NCBI RefSeq assembly: GCF_937958065.1
Contig: NZ_CALFXI010000035.1
Coordinates: forward strand, 47,216-111,215
Length of the DNA stretch: 64,000 bases
DNA from: an uncultured Steroidobacter sp.
GTDB taxonomy: Bacteria; Pseudomonadota; Gammaproteobacteria; Steroidobacterales; Steroidobacteraceae
Reading direction: 5' to 3'
Numbering within the stretch: the first letter of the stretch is position 1; every line of letters starts with the position of its first letter. Under the pieces are notes generated by a model. The model did not search any database. It was given only the letters and a program-made list of their open reading frames with translations, and was not told the origin of the DNA. The position numbers and the translations under genes were made by a program. Positions 10,401 to 18,570 of this stretch are shown piece after piece.

Positions 10401-13400
10401 TGACGTTCGTACCGTCGTGGATGACGAAAGAATCATCGCCGTCGCCGAGCGAGAGCGTGCCGCCGCCGGTGTCCAGCGTGCCCACGACGTCGAGCACGTC
10501 TGCGCCGGCGCCGAGATCGCCGGTCGCGCGCAACGTCGCTCCGTCGTTGACGATGATGGTGTTGACGCCCGCGTCGCCGGCGATGGCCGTTTGTGTCGCA
10601 CCAGCTGCCTGGACCGTGCCGTCGACATTGAGTGTCGTGCCGTCGGCCAGAGCGACCGTCGCCGTATTCAACGTCCCGTCGACGTCCAGCGTGCCGTCGC
10701 TGATCGTCGTGCCCGCGCTGAAGGTCTGGGTGCCGGTCATCGTCGCAATGCCGGTGTTTTGTTTTACCAGCGCTTCGAAACCTGCGGTCGCACTGCCGTT
10801 GAATGCCAGCGCAGCCGCGTTGTTCAGCACGAGGACATCGTTCGTCGTCGCGGTGCCGCCATCGATGCCGGCTCCGTCGATCACGGCGCCATCGTTCAAC
10901 GTCACCGTATCGTCGCCGGCGCCGAGGCTCAGCGAGCCCGCGCCTGTATCGAGGGTTCCAGCAATCGTCACGGCATCGTCACCGCCGCCGAGATCGCCTG
11001 TCGCGAGCAAGGTCGCGCCGCTGTTGACGAGAATTGTGTTCGTACCTGCGCTGCCGGTGATCGCGGCTTGCGTGCCTCCGGCGGCTTGTACCGTGCCGTC
11101 GACGTTGAGCGTGGTTCCATCGGCCAACGCCACGGTCGGCGTTTGCAGAGTGCCATCGACGTCGAACGTACCCGCATCGATCTGCGTGCCCGCACTGAAC
11201 GTCTGGCTGCCCGTCATCGTCGCCGTGCCGCCGTTCTGCTTGGTCAAGCGCTCGAAGCCGGCTGTCATGCTCCCGTCGAACGTCAGCGCCGCCGCGTTGT
11301 TCAGCACGAGAACGTCGTTCGTCGTTGCCGCACCGGCATCGATGCCCACGCCTTCGAGCACGGCTCCATCGTTGAGCGTGAACGTGTCATCCCCGTCGCC
11401 CAGGTTCAGCGCGCCCAAAGTGGTGTCGAGCGTTCCTGCGACGGTCACGACGTCGTTGCCGCCGCCCAGATCACCGGTGGCAGCCAACGTCGCGCCCGCA
11501 TTCACGACCACCGTGTTCACGCCGGCACTGCCAGTGAGCGGCCCTGTCGCACTCACCGTGCCATCGATGTTCAACGTCGTGTCATCGGCCAGCGTGACCG
11601 CGCCGGTATCGAGCGTGCCGTCCACATCGAGCGTGCCGGCGGTGACGTTCGTGCCGAGGCTGAAGGTTTGCGTGCCGGTCAGGGTCAACACGCCGGTGTT
11701 CTGCTTGGTCAGTTGTTCGAAGCCGCTGAAACCAGTGCCATCGAACGTGCGAGCGATCGCGTTGTTCACGCGGAGCGTATCGCCACTCGATGCGGTGCCA
11801 GCATCGATGTTCCCGATGATGGTGGCGCCGTCATTCAACGTAAATGTGTCGTCGCCCGCGCCCAGTCCCAAAGTGCCAACGCCGGTGTTCAGCGTGCCGA
11901 AGACGTTGAGAGTGTCGCTGCCATCGCCGAGGTCCCCGCTCGCAAGCAGCGTGCCCCCGGTGTTGACGTTCACCGTGCTCGCGCCCTCGTTACCAGTGAA
12001 GGTCGCCGCCGCCCCGCTTGCGCCCTGCACGGTTCCGTCCACGTTCAACGTGCCCGCGCCATTCATGGCGACAGTGCCCGTCGTCAGGCTGCCGTCGATC
12101 TCGAGGGTACCGGCGTTGACGGAGGTCGCGCCGATGCTGTTGCTCGTGGAAATGAGCCGCGTCGTGCCAGTGCCGATCTGCGCGAGCGAGCCGGGGCCAC
12201 TCAACGTGCCGTTGAAATCGAATGCGTCGCTGCGGTTGATCGACAACGTCGAGGTCGCGGAATCGACGATCACGTTGCCGGCGCCAGCGTTACCGCTGAT
12301 GCCGCCATTGCCGATGATCAGATTGCCATCATTGATGACGGTGTTGCCGGTGTAGTTGTTGTTGCCAGTGAGTATCCAGGTGCCGCTGCCGTTCTTCGCC
12401 AGCGTCGTTCTCCCAGTGGTGGCATTCGCGTCGGTGATCCTGCCTCCCATGATGTTGTCACCGGAGTTCGTGCCGCCGAGCGCAATGGTGCGAGCGCCCG
12501 TGCCTGCGAGCGTGACGTCCCCGGTACTCGTGAACTGCACCGCGCCGGTGCCGGAGGATTCGATATACGACACGCCCTGCGAGAGCGTGAACTGACGATC
12601 GGTCGTGTCGCCGCTACCTGTGTACCTAAGTGTCGACTCGTTGCCGATGACCAGATTCGTCGCGGCGGCCGAAGAGGCACCGATGCTGCTCGCCTGCAGT
12701 CCATCCGCGAGCTTGCTCACAGCGAGCACACCGCCATCGATGCGCGTGATGCCCGTATAGGTGTTGTTCGTGTTGGCGAGCACCCATGTGCCGGCGTCGA
12801 TCTTGGTCAGGCGCGTCGCTCCCACGCCGCTGTCCGTGATTTGCGCGGCGAGCGTGTTATTGCTGACGCTCGTGCCTCTGATCGTCAATGTGCGAGCTGT
12901 CGTGCCTTCGAGTACGATCGGCGCGGTGCTCGTATAGTTCACCGCGTCGGTGCCGGAGGCATCGAGCGTGCCGCCGGCGCTACCGATCGTGAATTGACGA
13001 TTGGTCGAGCTGCCCGCACCGACGTAGCTCAGTGTGCCGCCGATATACAGGTTGCCGGCATCCGCGCCCGAGTTGCCGATCGAGCTGTTGCTGCCGCCAT
13101 CATTGAGGCAGCTCACCGCGAGCGTGCCGCCGGTGATGCGCGTCGTACCGGTATAGCTGTTGTTGCAACCGGCCAGCGTCTGCACGCCACCCACGCTCTT
13201 GACCAGATTGCCGTTGCCGCTGATGACGCCCGAATAGGTTCCGCCGGCGGTGATCGTCAGCGTTGCGCCGCCGAGCAGGATATTGCGGTTCGCGGCAGTG
13301 CTGCTGAGCTCGTGAAGGTATGCGACCGTATTGTTCAAGCCGGCCAGATCGAGCGTCGTGTTGGCGCCATCCATGCGGATGCCGCTCGCGCCAAAGGCAG

Positions 13401-16400
13401 TGGTCGAGCCTGCGAGCAAGCTCCCTTCTTGCAGGTACGTGGCACCGCTGTATGTGTTGTTCCCTGAGAGCACCAGCGTGCCCGCGCCACTCTTGGCGAT
13501 ATTGCTGCCGGTGACCTGACCTTCGAACTGCAGCGTCGTGCCACCGATGACGGAGACCGCGCCACCGGCCGCCTGGAATCCGCGATCGATGCTGATATCG
13601 GTGCCGGTGTAGCTGAGCGTGCCGCCGATCACGAGATTGGACGAAGTGCTGTCCGAGGCGCCGATGCCACTCGCTTGCCCACCGTCGGCCAGGCAGTTCA
13701 CCGCCAATGTGCCTTGTACGATCGTGGTCGGGCCGTCGTAAGTGTTGTTGCAGCCGAGCAGCGTCTGCGTACTGGTGTTTTCCTTGCGAAGAGCACCGCT
13801 GCCGGTGATGCTGCCGCTGAACGTCGCGCTCGTGCCGCCCAACGTCAGCGTGGCCCCGCCGAGCCGCACGGTGCCGCCGTTCAGTCCGCCTCCGACCAAT
13901 CCACTCAGCTTGTTGTCAAAGCCCGCCAGATCGAGCGTCACGCCCGCGGTATCGGCCAATGTCATGAGACTCGGAGAGCCGAAAGCCGCCTCGGAGCCGG
14001 CACGTAGGGTGCCGTCATTGATGATGCTTTGTCCCGTATAGGCATTGGTGCCGGAGAGCACCAGCGTGCCCTGGCCGCGCTTCTGGAAGTAGCCCGTACC
14101 CACGACGGTGCCGCTGAATTCGAGGACGGTATCCGAGTCGCTCACGTCGATGATGCCGCCGCCGGTGCCGCCGCCAACGATCGTGAAGCCGCGATCGCTC
14201 ACAGTGGTCGCGTCCTCTGCGACATAGCGCAATGTGCCGCCGTTGCTCAGAACGAGATTGGCGGAGGACGCGCTCGATCGGCCGATGCTGCTCACCTCGC
14301 CACCGTTCGCGAGCGTCGTGACGGACAACGTACCGCCGCTCACGGTCGTGATGCCGCGATAGTCGTTCGCGCCGTTCGTGAGCGTCAGCGTACCGTTGCC
14401 GGTCTTTGTGAAATCCGCATCGTCCGCGCTAGTCACAAGGCCGCTGAAAGTAAGGTTCGCGGCTGCATCGGAAACATTGATGGTGCTGGGCGCCGCGCCG
14501 CCGCGCGCCAGCGTCAGGCCGCGGTCGCTGGTATCGCCGGTGCCGGTGTAATCGAGCGTTCCGGACTCGATGACCAGATTGTCCGGGTCAGCGGACGAAG
14601 CACCGATGCTGCTCGCCTGCCCACCGTTCGCGATGCGCGCGACCGACAGCGTGCTCTGACTGATGATGGTGGCGCCGCTATAGGTATTGCCGGTATTCGT
14701 CAACCGCACGCCACCCGTGCCCGACGACACGAATCCCACCGCATCGCCCGCATTGTCGACGATCTGTGAGTCGATGGTGAACTGGCCCGTGCCGTTGTTC
14801 TGTACGCCGAGCATGCCGCCGCCGAGCGGACCAGTCAGCTGGCCGCCGCTGATCGTCTGACCGAAGCCCAGAACGGAGGGCGAGACCAGGATGTTGCCGT
14901 CGATGCCGAGCGTGGTGCCGTTCGCGATGTTTACTGTCGTGGTGCTCGGGGCAGTGAAGCGCAGACCACCGAGCTGCACCGAGCCGTCGGGGCTGTCGAC
15001 CGCGTCGGTCGTGAAGCCGGTCGCATCGGTGATGATCTGATTGTCCGCCCAGAGCGAGGGATCGTCCTCGACCGTATAGTCCTCGGCGGACAACGCCACG
15101 ATGTAGCCGTCCTCGTCCACCTTCGCATAGTTGGCGCCGTTGTTGACGGTTGCCCAGCCGCCGAGCTCGGTGTTGCTGGTCGTGATGAAGCCCATCGAGG
15201 GCAGGTCGAAGTCGACGAGACCGCCGCTGCGGGTGATGGCGCCGAGGTTGAGCGTGACGTTGTGTCCGGCGGAGGTCACGCTGACGTTGTTCGTGCCACT
15301 GGTGAGATTGACGCCGGCGAAGCTCTGGCTGTTGTCCACGGCCGTGGAGCCAAGCACGCTCAACGAGCCGCCTGCCAGATGCAAGGTTGAGAGGCTCGAG
15401 ATGATGTCGTTCGCCGGCGCGCCGGTCCCGGCGAAATTGAGCGCGAGCGTGCCGCCACCAATGGTCGTTGCGCCCGTGTACGTATTGGCACCGCTCAGTG
15501 TCTGCGTGCTCAGCCCGAGCTTCGTCAGGCCGCCGTCGCCGCTGATGCTGCCGGCGTAACTCGTGTTTCCCGTGGCGTCATTCAACGTGAGCGTCGCGGT
15601 ATCGAGCACGAGCGCGCCACCGTTGCCGGACAGCGATTGAGCTTGCAGATCGAACCCGTTGAGATCCAACGTGCCGCCATCGATCGTGATGGCGGTGGTC
15701 GTGCCAAACGCCTCGGCACTGCCAGCGCTCAGCGTGCCGTTGTTGACCGCCAGGCGGCCGCTATGCGTGTTCGTGCCACGCAGCTCCCAAGTGCCCGCAC
15801 CATCGACGAGGATGTCTCCAGCACCGCTCAATGCTCCCGACCACGTACTGGTCGCGCCGGAGCTGCCGCCGAGCGTCAGGACGTCGGCCACTCCGCCGGC
15901 CACGAATGAGAGCGGCCCGGTCAGATTGAGCGCCCCGCTGCCGTCGTTGTCGATGGTGGCGGTTCCCGAGATGGTCCACGTGCGATCGCTGTCGGCACCC
16001 GCACCGGTGTACTTCAGTACCCCCTGATTGCCCATGTTGATCAGCGATCCGGCGCCGAGCGAGCTCGGTGAATTGCTGTTCGCAAGCACGGGCGCGACCA
16101 CCGTGAACGGACCGGCCGCGCTTTGGCTGGCAACAGACGTCGATCCGGTGTAGGTGTTCGCACCAGCGAGCGTGATCGTGCGTCCCGGGTTGCCGGAGAA
16201 CGTCAGGTTCGTGCCGCCGCCGATCGCGCCGAGCAGGTTGAAGTCGCCGGTCTGGGCCACGAACCAGGAGCCGCTGTTGCCGGTAATCGTGCCGGTCAGC
16301 GTGAGCGGACCCGCGCCTTGGTTCCAGATTTCCGCGCCGGCACCTTGCAACGTCCAGTTGCGGTTCGAGCTGTGGCCGGTGGGGACGGTTCCGATGTAAG

Positions 16401-17385
16401 AGAGGCGGTCGGCATACTGGCTCGATTGCGCGAATACGATCGTCCCGCTCTCGGGGGTGGTCGGCGCGCCGAGCGAACTCGGCTGACCAAGGTCCGCGAT
16501 CGACGTGAAGAAACTGGCGCAGACGCAGGCGTTGGCCCCATAGAACGTGGTCGTTCCCGTGTAATTGCTGCTGTCGTTGCTCAGCGTGGCGCCTATGCCG
16601 ACCTGGACGTTGCCGTTTCCGGTGACACGCGCGGATCCGCCCCGAATGCCTTCGAGAATCAACGTGCCGCCATTGCCGATCGTGACCGTCCGGCTCGTAT
16701 TGATATCCCCCGCGATGTTGAGGCGGACCAGAGCGCCGGGGGCCGTGAAGATGTTGTTGCTGGCGTTGCCGAGGGCGCTGTCCCCGGCGGCATACAGGCT
16801 GCCGAGATTGAGATTGATGTCGCCCTGGAAGGTATTGATGCCGTTCAGATGCAGCGCGCCCGTACCGCCTTTGGTGAGACCGGCCGTCCCGGCGATCGCT
16901 GCATTGATGTTGGTAGTGACCCCAGCCGTCGTGATCGTCGGCGTCGTGCCCGCCAGCGTCAGCGTCTCGCCGGTGAGGGTGTAGCCGCTGGTATTGAACG
17001 TCAGGTTATGAACGGTGATCGGCACGCCCAGAGTCACCGTGCCGGCGACGCCAGTGAAGATCGCATTGTCGAACGCCGCATTGTCCCAGGGCACGTAAGG
17101 GCCGGTGATGCCGTCGCCCTCGCTGTCCCAGAACGGATTGAGAGTCCTCAGATCCCAGGTGCCGGTGCCGCCAAACCCAGGGTCGGTGCGGTTCACATCC
17201 CAGTACAAGTCCGCGGCGCGCACTTGCCCCGAGAACAGCACGGCAACGATCGCCATGCGCAACGGCCAGGCGGATCGGTGTGCTCCTGCAGAGGGAACCT
17301 GCACTCGCGACGTCCGGACTCTCGTGCCACTGCTCTTGCCGCCCGCGGTCGCCAACTCGGAGGCCACCACCCAGGCGTTGCGCAC
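4486..17385 (-). CDS. giant type Va autotransporter (about 4300 residues)
   Basis: A self-secreting cell-surface protein, probably an adhesin. Residues 1-15 are the rear of an extended signal peptide region (RNAWVVASELA), the hydrophobic core is about 41-54, and cleavage is likely after QVRA57. Residues about 165-1770 hold many passenger-associated repeats of the type LTKxGxGTLxLSGxNTYTGxT. Residues about 1800-3680 hold long modular repeats with GDD and NDGA turns. A pertactin-like autochaperone region (about 3740-3960) precedes the outer-membrane beta-barrel (about 3985-4299), which ends in Phe. The start is uncertain: the ESPR frame continues upstream to 17409 (ATC), where a TGA stops it. 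A GTG with an ideal GGAG six bases upstream (17413) is one base out of frame. The GTG used here has no ribosome binding site. Confidence 0.9.
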   Translation of the reverse strand: MRNAWVVASELATAGGKSSGTRVRTSRVQVPSAGAHRSAWPLRMAIVAVLFSGQVRAADLYWDVNRTDPGFGGTGTWDLRTLNPFWDSEGDGITGPYVPWDNAAFDNAIFTGVAGTVTLGVPITVHNLTFNTSGYTLTGETLTLAGTTPTITTAGVTTNINAAIAGTAGLTKGGTGALHLNGINTFQGDINLNLGSLYAAGDSALGNASNNIFTAPGALVRLNIAGDINTSRTVTIGNGGTLILEGIRGGSARVTGNGNVQVGIGATLSNDSSNYTGTTTFYGANACVCASFFTSIADLGQPSSLGAPTTPESGTIVFAQSSQYADRLSYIGTVPTGHSSNRNWTLQGAGAEIWNQGAGPLTLTGTITGNSGSWFVAQTGDFNLLGAIGGGTNLTFSGNPGRTITLAGANTYTGSTSVASQSAAGPFTVVAPVLANSNSPSSLGAGSLINMGNQGVLKYTGAGADSDRTWTISGTATIDNDGSGALNLTGPLSFVAGGVADVLTLGGSSGATSTWSGALSGAGDILVDGAGTWELRGTNTHSGRLAVNNGTLSAGSAEAFGTTTAITIDGGTLDLNGFDLQAQSLSGNGGALVLDTATLTLNDATGNTSYAGSISGDGGLTKLGLSTQTLSGANTYTGATTIGGGTLALNFAGTGAPANDIISSLSTLHLAGGSLSVLGSTAVDNSQSFAGVNLTSGTNNVSVTSAGHNVTLNLGAITRSGGLVDFDLPSMGFITTSNTELGGWATVNNGANYAKVDEDGYIVALSAEDYTVEDDPSLWADNQIITDATGFTTDAVDSPDGSVQLGGLRFTAPSTTTVNIANGTTLGIDGNILVSPSVLGFGQTISGGQLTGPLGGGMLGVQNNGTGQFTIDSQIVDNAGDAVGFVSSGTGGVRLTNTGNTYSGATIISQSTLSVARIANGGQASSIGASSADPDNLVIESGTLDYTGTGDTSDRGLTLARGGAAPSTINVSDAAANLTFSGLVTSADDADFTKTGNGTLTLTNGANDYRGITTVSGGTLSVTTLANGGEVSSIGRSSASSANLVLSNGGTLRYVAEDATTVSDRGFTIVGGGTGGGIIDVSDSDTVLEFSGTVVGTGYFQKRGQGTLVLSGTNAYTGQSIINDGTLRAGSEAAFGSPSLMTLADTAGVTLDLAGFDNKLSGLVGGGLNGGTVRLGGATLTLGGTSATFSGSITGSGALRKENTSTQTLLGCNNTYDGPTTIVQGTLAVNCLADGGQASGIGASDSTSSNLVIGGTLSYTGTDISIDRGFQAAGGAVSVIGGTTLQFEGQVTGSNIAKSGAGTLVLSGNNTYSGATYLQEGSLLAGSTTAFGASGIRMDGANTTLDLAGLNNTVAYLHELSSTAANRNILLGGATLTITAGGTYSGVISGNGNLVKSVGGVQTLAGCNNSYTGTTRITGGTLAVSCLNDGGSNSSIGNSGADAGNLYIGGTLSYVGAGSSTNRQFTIGSAGGTLDASGTDAVNYTSTAPIVLEGTTARTLTIRGTSVSNNTLAAQITDSGVGATRLTKIDAGTWVLANTNNTYTGITRIDGGVLAVSKLADGLQASSIGASSAAATNLVIGNESTLRYTGSGDTTDRQFTLSQGVSYIESSGTGAVQFTSTGDVTLAGTGARTIALGGTNSGDNIMGGRITDANATTGRTTLAKNGSGTWILTGNNNYTGNTVINDGNLIIGNGGISGNAGAGNVIVDSATSTLSINRSDAFDFNGTLSGPGSLAQIGTGTTRLISTSNSIGATSVNAGTLEIDGSLTTGTVAMNGAGTLNVDGTVQGASGAAATFTGNEGASTVNVNTGGTLLASGDLGDGSDTLNVFGTLNTGVGTLGLGAGDDTFTLNDGATIIGNIDAGTASSGDTLRVNNAIARTFDGTGFSGFEQLTKQNTGVLTLTGTQTFSLGTNVTAGTLDVDGTLDTGAVTLADDTTLNIDGTVSATGPLTGSAGVNTVVVNAGATLAATGDLGGGNDVVTVAGTLDTTLGALNLGDGDDTFTLNDGAVLEGVGIDAGAATTNDVLVLNNAAALTFDGSMTAGFERLTKQNGGTATMTGSQTFSAGTQIDAGTFDVDGTLQTPTVALADGTTLNVDGTVQAAGGTQAAITGSAGTNTILVNSGATLLATGDLGGGDDAVTIAGTLDTGAGSLSLGAGDDTVTLNDGAVIDGAGIDGGTATTNDVLVLNNAAALAFNGSATAGFEALVKQNTGIATMTGTQTFSAGTTISDGTLDVDGTLNTATVALADGTTLNVDGTVQAAGATQTAIAGDAGVNTIIVNDGATLRATGDLGAGADVLDVVGTLDTGGGTLSLGDGDDSFVIHDGTNVIGTVDGGAGVDTRVYEINLTADIGALTGFEGLTKRGTGTLNMNGPGTSTLDEVEVQGGTLNVAAGAAIDGVVTTAVTSGATLTIAGAYNGSAGNDTFTVAGTVNGTGTVNLGAGDDVLTLQDGAAVDIAIDAGGATTGDRVVLDNAAALTFDGTNVTGFESLDKQNTGTATLAGTHSYDSVAINGGVLDVNGTLSTGAMTLTDGTTLNVDGTVQGAGGTQTVITGSTGVDTVTVANGATLRASGDLGDGNDVLDVAGTLDTGGGTFSLGAGDDVFVVHDTTRVIGTLDAGAGNDQLNVNVSSGNLVPLGSTTGFESLGKSGLGTLEINGASDFVDVQVQAGLLDIDAGGSIQAQTASVSAGATLNVDGAFGFTTGGDELTIAGTVTGAGTIDMLDGDDRLVILDGADLSGLATSLDGGAGNDTLTANIATNATLGGVIGFETLTKQGVGTLDIAGPASSAFGTVDVQGGTIDIASGASVSAVTTTTVASGATLNVDGNYAGSAGNDAFTVAGTVAGTGTIDLGAGDDVLTIQDGASLGTPIDGGTAVGGDRVVLDNAAALSFGATDVVGFEHLEKRNTGTATLAGAHTYDSTTIAGGTVDVDGTLATDTASLADGTTLKVDGTMEGATGAQAVITGSTGVNTVTVAAGATLAATGDLGDGSDVLDVAGTLDAGGGTFNLGAGDDTFVIHDGTNVLGTVVGGAGLDTRIYDIATVANVGALQEFEGLTKRNTGTLNINGPATTDLLEVAVEGGTLNIASTASVTGVQTTTVDAGATMNVDGTYAGSAGDDTFTIAGTVSGAGSIDLGAGDDVLTLQDGAVLNVAVNGGTAVGADRVVLDNASAFTFDGTNIAGFEQLVKQNTGTATLVGAHAYDTTDIDAGTLDVDGTLETATVTLADNATLDIDGTVQAAGATQTAITGTAGANTVRVNAGSTLLATGDLGDGNDVLDVAGTFDTGGGTFHLGAGDDTFVVHDGTTIIGTIDGGDGLDTRVYDINTTATLGALINFEGLTKTGTGVLTIQGPGSSALAEVAVLGGTLDIESSGGITGIANATVAAGAALNVDGAFDFTTGDDTFEIGGTITGATSINMLDGDDQLILTDGADLSGLANPIDGGAGTDTLIADIATSATLGGVSSFENLTKQGIGTLNVASSSTFDSVLVDEGVLDLATGTTTVASTATVSEGATLNVGGEFLFTAGGDTFTVAGNVSGMGAIDMLDGDDQLTLRDGADLGGLATALDGGMGTDTMIADIATRATLGGAIGFETLIKQGAGAFTIAGPADSMFDTVHVREGELEIAAGALVDPRTTTVDAGATMTIDGTYHGTADADTFTLSGTLAGNGAVDLLEGDDVLTVNTGADVTFTGVFDANAASNDSFVLAGMGEDTFDASLIGSVLQNFDQFRKEGTGTWRLSGTGSNDWSVAEGTLIGDSESLGGNIENAATVVFDQASEGTYEHALSGNGTLIKQNSGTLILSGTNTFSGATQIAAGTLEVNGTLPSSITIASGATLSGIGSVGAVTNLAGGFIAPGAAGLPFGTLTIAGDYNGGGTVRINTVLGNETSDTGRLVIQGNVSGTSTVLVDRWSGNGARTQGDGIEIIQVDGVSAPDSFRLGQSVQAGAYEYLLYQGGSSDANDWYLRSELIDPNNPPDDGEEPTPAFRAGVPGYVLGHQANLEYGFTALGNLRARVGDQGRVLEGERRERTADAWMRVYADELDISGTRFEAQDLQMTTVQFGTDIYTHASGQASTHLGLMASVGESRATLFDTARAIAGLSTLAGEIETDAKGVGMYWTHFTANGAYVDLSAQALHYTNRYRDQMLTDADQSGWGGTISAELGVVYELGADWMIEPQLQLAYQRLELDAFDDHVSRIDAVNDDAMRVRAGVQLLRRPSDWLGMSNASPYIGVGAQHDFRGASAVTIGSTTLNDEIPDTTADVSVGFTGSVLSGVELHLDMRYQKATEGERDGLRANFGFRMTF
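5900..12100. repeat. imperfect repeats encoding the C-terminal passenger modules
   Basis: On the minus strand this region encodes recurring blocks: GFExLTKxxTGTL, GTLDVDGTL, LADGTTLNVDGTVQ, ATGDLGDGxDVLDVAGTLDT, GAGDDTFxxHDGT and DRVVLDNAAALTFDGT. At the higher level, units of roughly 300 residues recur, most clearly those carrying VIHDGTNVxGT near 7.5, 8.3 and 10.4 kb. Copies differ by point changes and module loss, as expected from repeated unequal recombination. Short-read assembly could be unreliable here. Confidence 0.8.
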
Positions 17386-17413
17386 CTTGGACCAGATGAC
17401 GCGATAGATTCAC

Positions 17414-17577
17414 TCTTCTCTCCAATCTCACTCAGCAGAAAGCCCGCTGTTCGCGGGCGCGCGCCTCGGGTACTTCCGATCTTTGCTCAGCACATTCGCG
17501 CCGGTGCGGCTATCCGGCCCAGGCTCGTACACAGGCGCGTTCGAGTGTAGGAATGCGCGAATGGGCTTCTCTTGGTA
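17414..17577. other. 5' leader region of the autotransporter
   Basis: No gene seen. The region holds the autotransporter ribosome binding site (GGAG, 17420-17423) and the hairpin at 17442-17458. Beyond these I see no clear promoter. Confidence 0.4.
17442..17458 (-). promoter_or_regulatory. hairpin in the autotransporter leader
   Basis: GCCCGC, a 5-base loop, then GCGGGC. On the minus strand it is followed by TTTC and lies about 20 bases before the ribosome binding site of the autotransporter, where it could act on translation or as a weak attenuator. Confidence 0.4.
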
Positions 17578-17945
17578 CGGATCACACAAGCTGGCTGCGC
17601 GGCTGCTGTTTTGTTGATTCAGCAACGAAGACGAGTGCAGGCAGGCTGCGCATCATTGAGTTGGTCGACGCGCGCCGCTACGTTTCGTCGCCGGTGCCGC
17701 GTTGCTGTGTGTATCGATATAGCAGACAGCCGTGGCGCAGCTGGCAGATTCGGATTCAATTCGAATCTATTCCGGGATTTCCCGCCCGCAAGCGGGATCG
17801 AAGCTCGCATCGGCGATGCCCGCGAGCTACGCGTGGACGCCCGACGCCCGGACGCGATCCGGATGCTGCGTGCCGGGGATCGATGCAAGTTGCAGGTGAA
17901 TTCCGAGCACTCCTACGGAGAACCGGCGCGTCGTACCGCGTATAA
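17578..17945. repeat. intact copy of the autotransporter upstream region
   Basis: Right-hand partner of 3830-4190. It lies between the autotransporter (minus) and a lipoprotein gene (plus), so it should hold promoters for both. It contains the shared blocks CGATATAGCAGACAGC and CGGATTCAATTCGAATC. I see no supported gene here. Confidence 0.7.
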
Positions 17946-18019
17946 ACGCACCTGACGAGGGTGGCCGTTCAGTCGTGCGCGCTCGCGTCGGCCTTCACCG
18001 TTACCTGGAGAACTCTCAG

Positions 18020-18493
18020 ATGAATCAGCGCCTGATCCACTTCGTCGTCCGGCCGCTCGCGATTGCGGCACTGGCCATGACCCTTGGCGGTTGCCAGACC
18101 AACGCGGGCCTCGGCTCTGCGGGCGCCGGCGGCAACTCGCTATTCCAGCAACTCGGCGGCATGAACACGGTGCTGCAACTCGCCTCGATGTTCCTGCAAT
18201 CGTCCGGCCAGGACTCGCAATTGAGCGGCCTGTTGCAAGGTGCGGATCGGGCGAGCTTGACGGGCCAGATTGCCAACCAGCTGTGCGCTTCGCTCGGCGG
18301 AGGCTGTGCAGCGCCTTTGACGAGCGAACAAATCAGGGCCGGAGCAACAGAGCTGACGAGCGCGCAGACGCAGGCGATCTCGAGCAATCTCGATAGCGCG
18401 CTCGCGAGCGCCGTGAGCTCGCCGGCGCTGCGTGAAGTGGCTGGCCAGGTGGTCGCGCCCCAGATCGGCGGGATTCTTGGCGCGCTGCTGTAA
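18020..18493 (+). CDS. small uncharacterised lipoprotein
   Basis: 157 residues. The N-terminal signal has the lipobox LGGC (lipidation at about Cys25), with Gln at +2, which favours outer-membrane sorting. The mature part is rich in Ala, Gly, Ser, Leu and Gln, with helical segments such as NTVLQLASMFLQ and two cysteines close together (LCASLGGGC). I do not recognise a family. The ATG at 18020 is preceded by GGAG at about nine bases; a longer frame from 17975 would bury the signal peptide. It is divergent from the giant autotransporter and shares its upstream region. The equivalent gene is missing from the degenerate left copy. Confidence 0.75.
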   Translation: MNQRLIHFVVRPLAIAALAMTLGGCQTNAGLGSAGAGGNSLFQQLGGMNTVLQLASMFLQSSGQDSQLSGLLQGADRASLTGQIANQLCASLGGGCAAPLTSEQIRAGATELTSAQTQAISSNLDSALASAVSSPALREVAGQVVAPQIGGILGALL

Positions 18494-18513
18494 CGGCAGC
18501 GGCACCGCGCCGC

Positions 18514-18548
18514 TGCTTTCGCCGGGCTATCCGGGCCCGGCGAAAGCA
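18514..18548. terminator. bidirectional hairpin terminator
   Basis: A perfect 13-bp stem (arms 18514-18526 and 18536-18548) with a 9-base loop. It lies between the convergent ends of the lipoprotein gene (stop 18493) and the beta-propeller gene (stop 18571). The arm ends AAAGCA/TGCTTT give partial T content on both strands, but there is no long T run. Confidence 0.7.
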
Positions 18549-18570
18549 ACCTTGCCGTGCCGCGCTGCCA

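Noticed and set aside
5900..12100. CRISPR-like or RTX-toxin repeats
   Set aside because: Repeat units are coding, long and variable with no spacers; the Asp motifs are not the RTX nonapeptide and no toxin or type I secretion gene is present.
9760..13467. Very long plus-strand open frame (over 1200 codons) opposite the giant autotransporter, with several others at 5344-6954, 7486-9603, 10394-12355 and 16123-17550
   Set aside because: Products of a repetitive GC-rich gene read on the other strand: low-complexity, Arg/Ala/Val/Ser-rich, no family, no starts with binding sites.
17006..17431. Minus-strand frame from GTG 17413 with a good binding site (141 codons)
   Set aside because: Only the start region is meaningful; the product is the autotransporter N-terminus read out of frame and has no signal peptide. 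Kept only as evidence for a frameshift at the ESPR.
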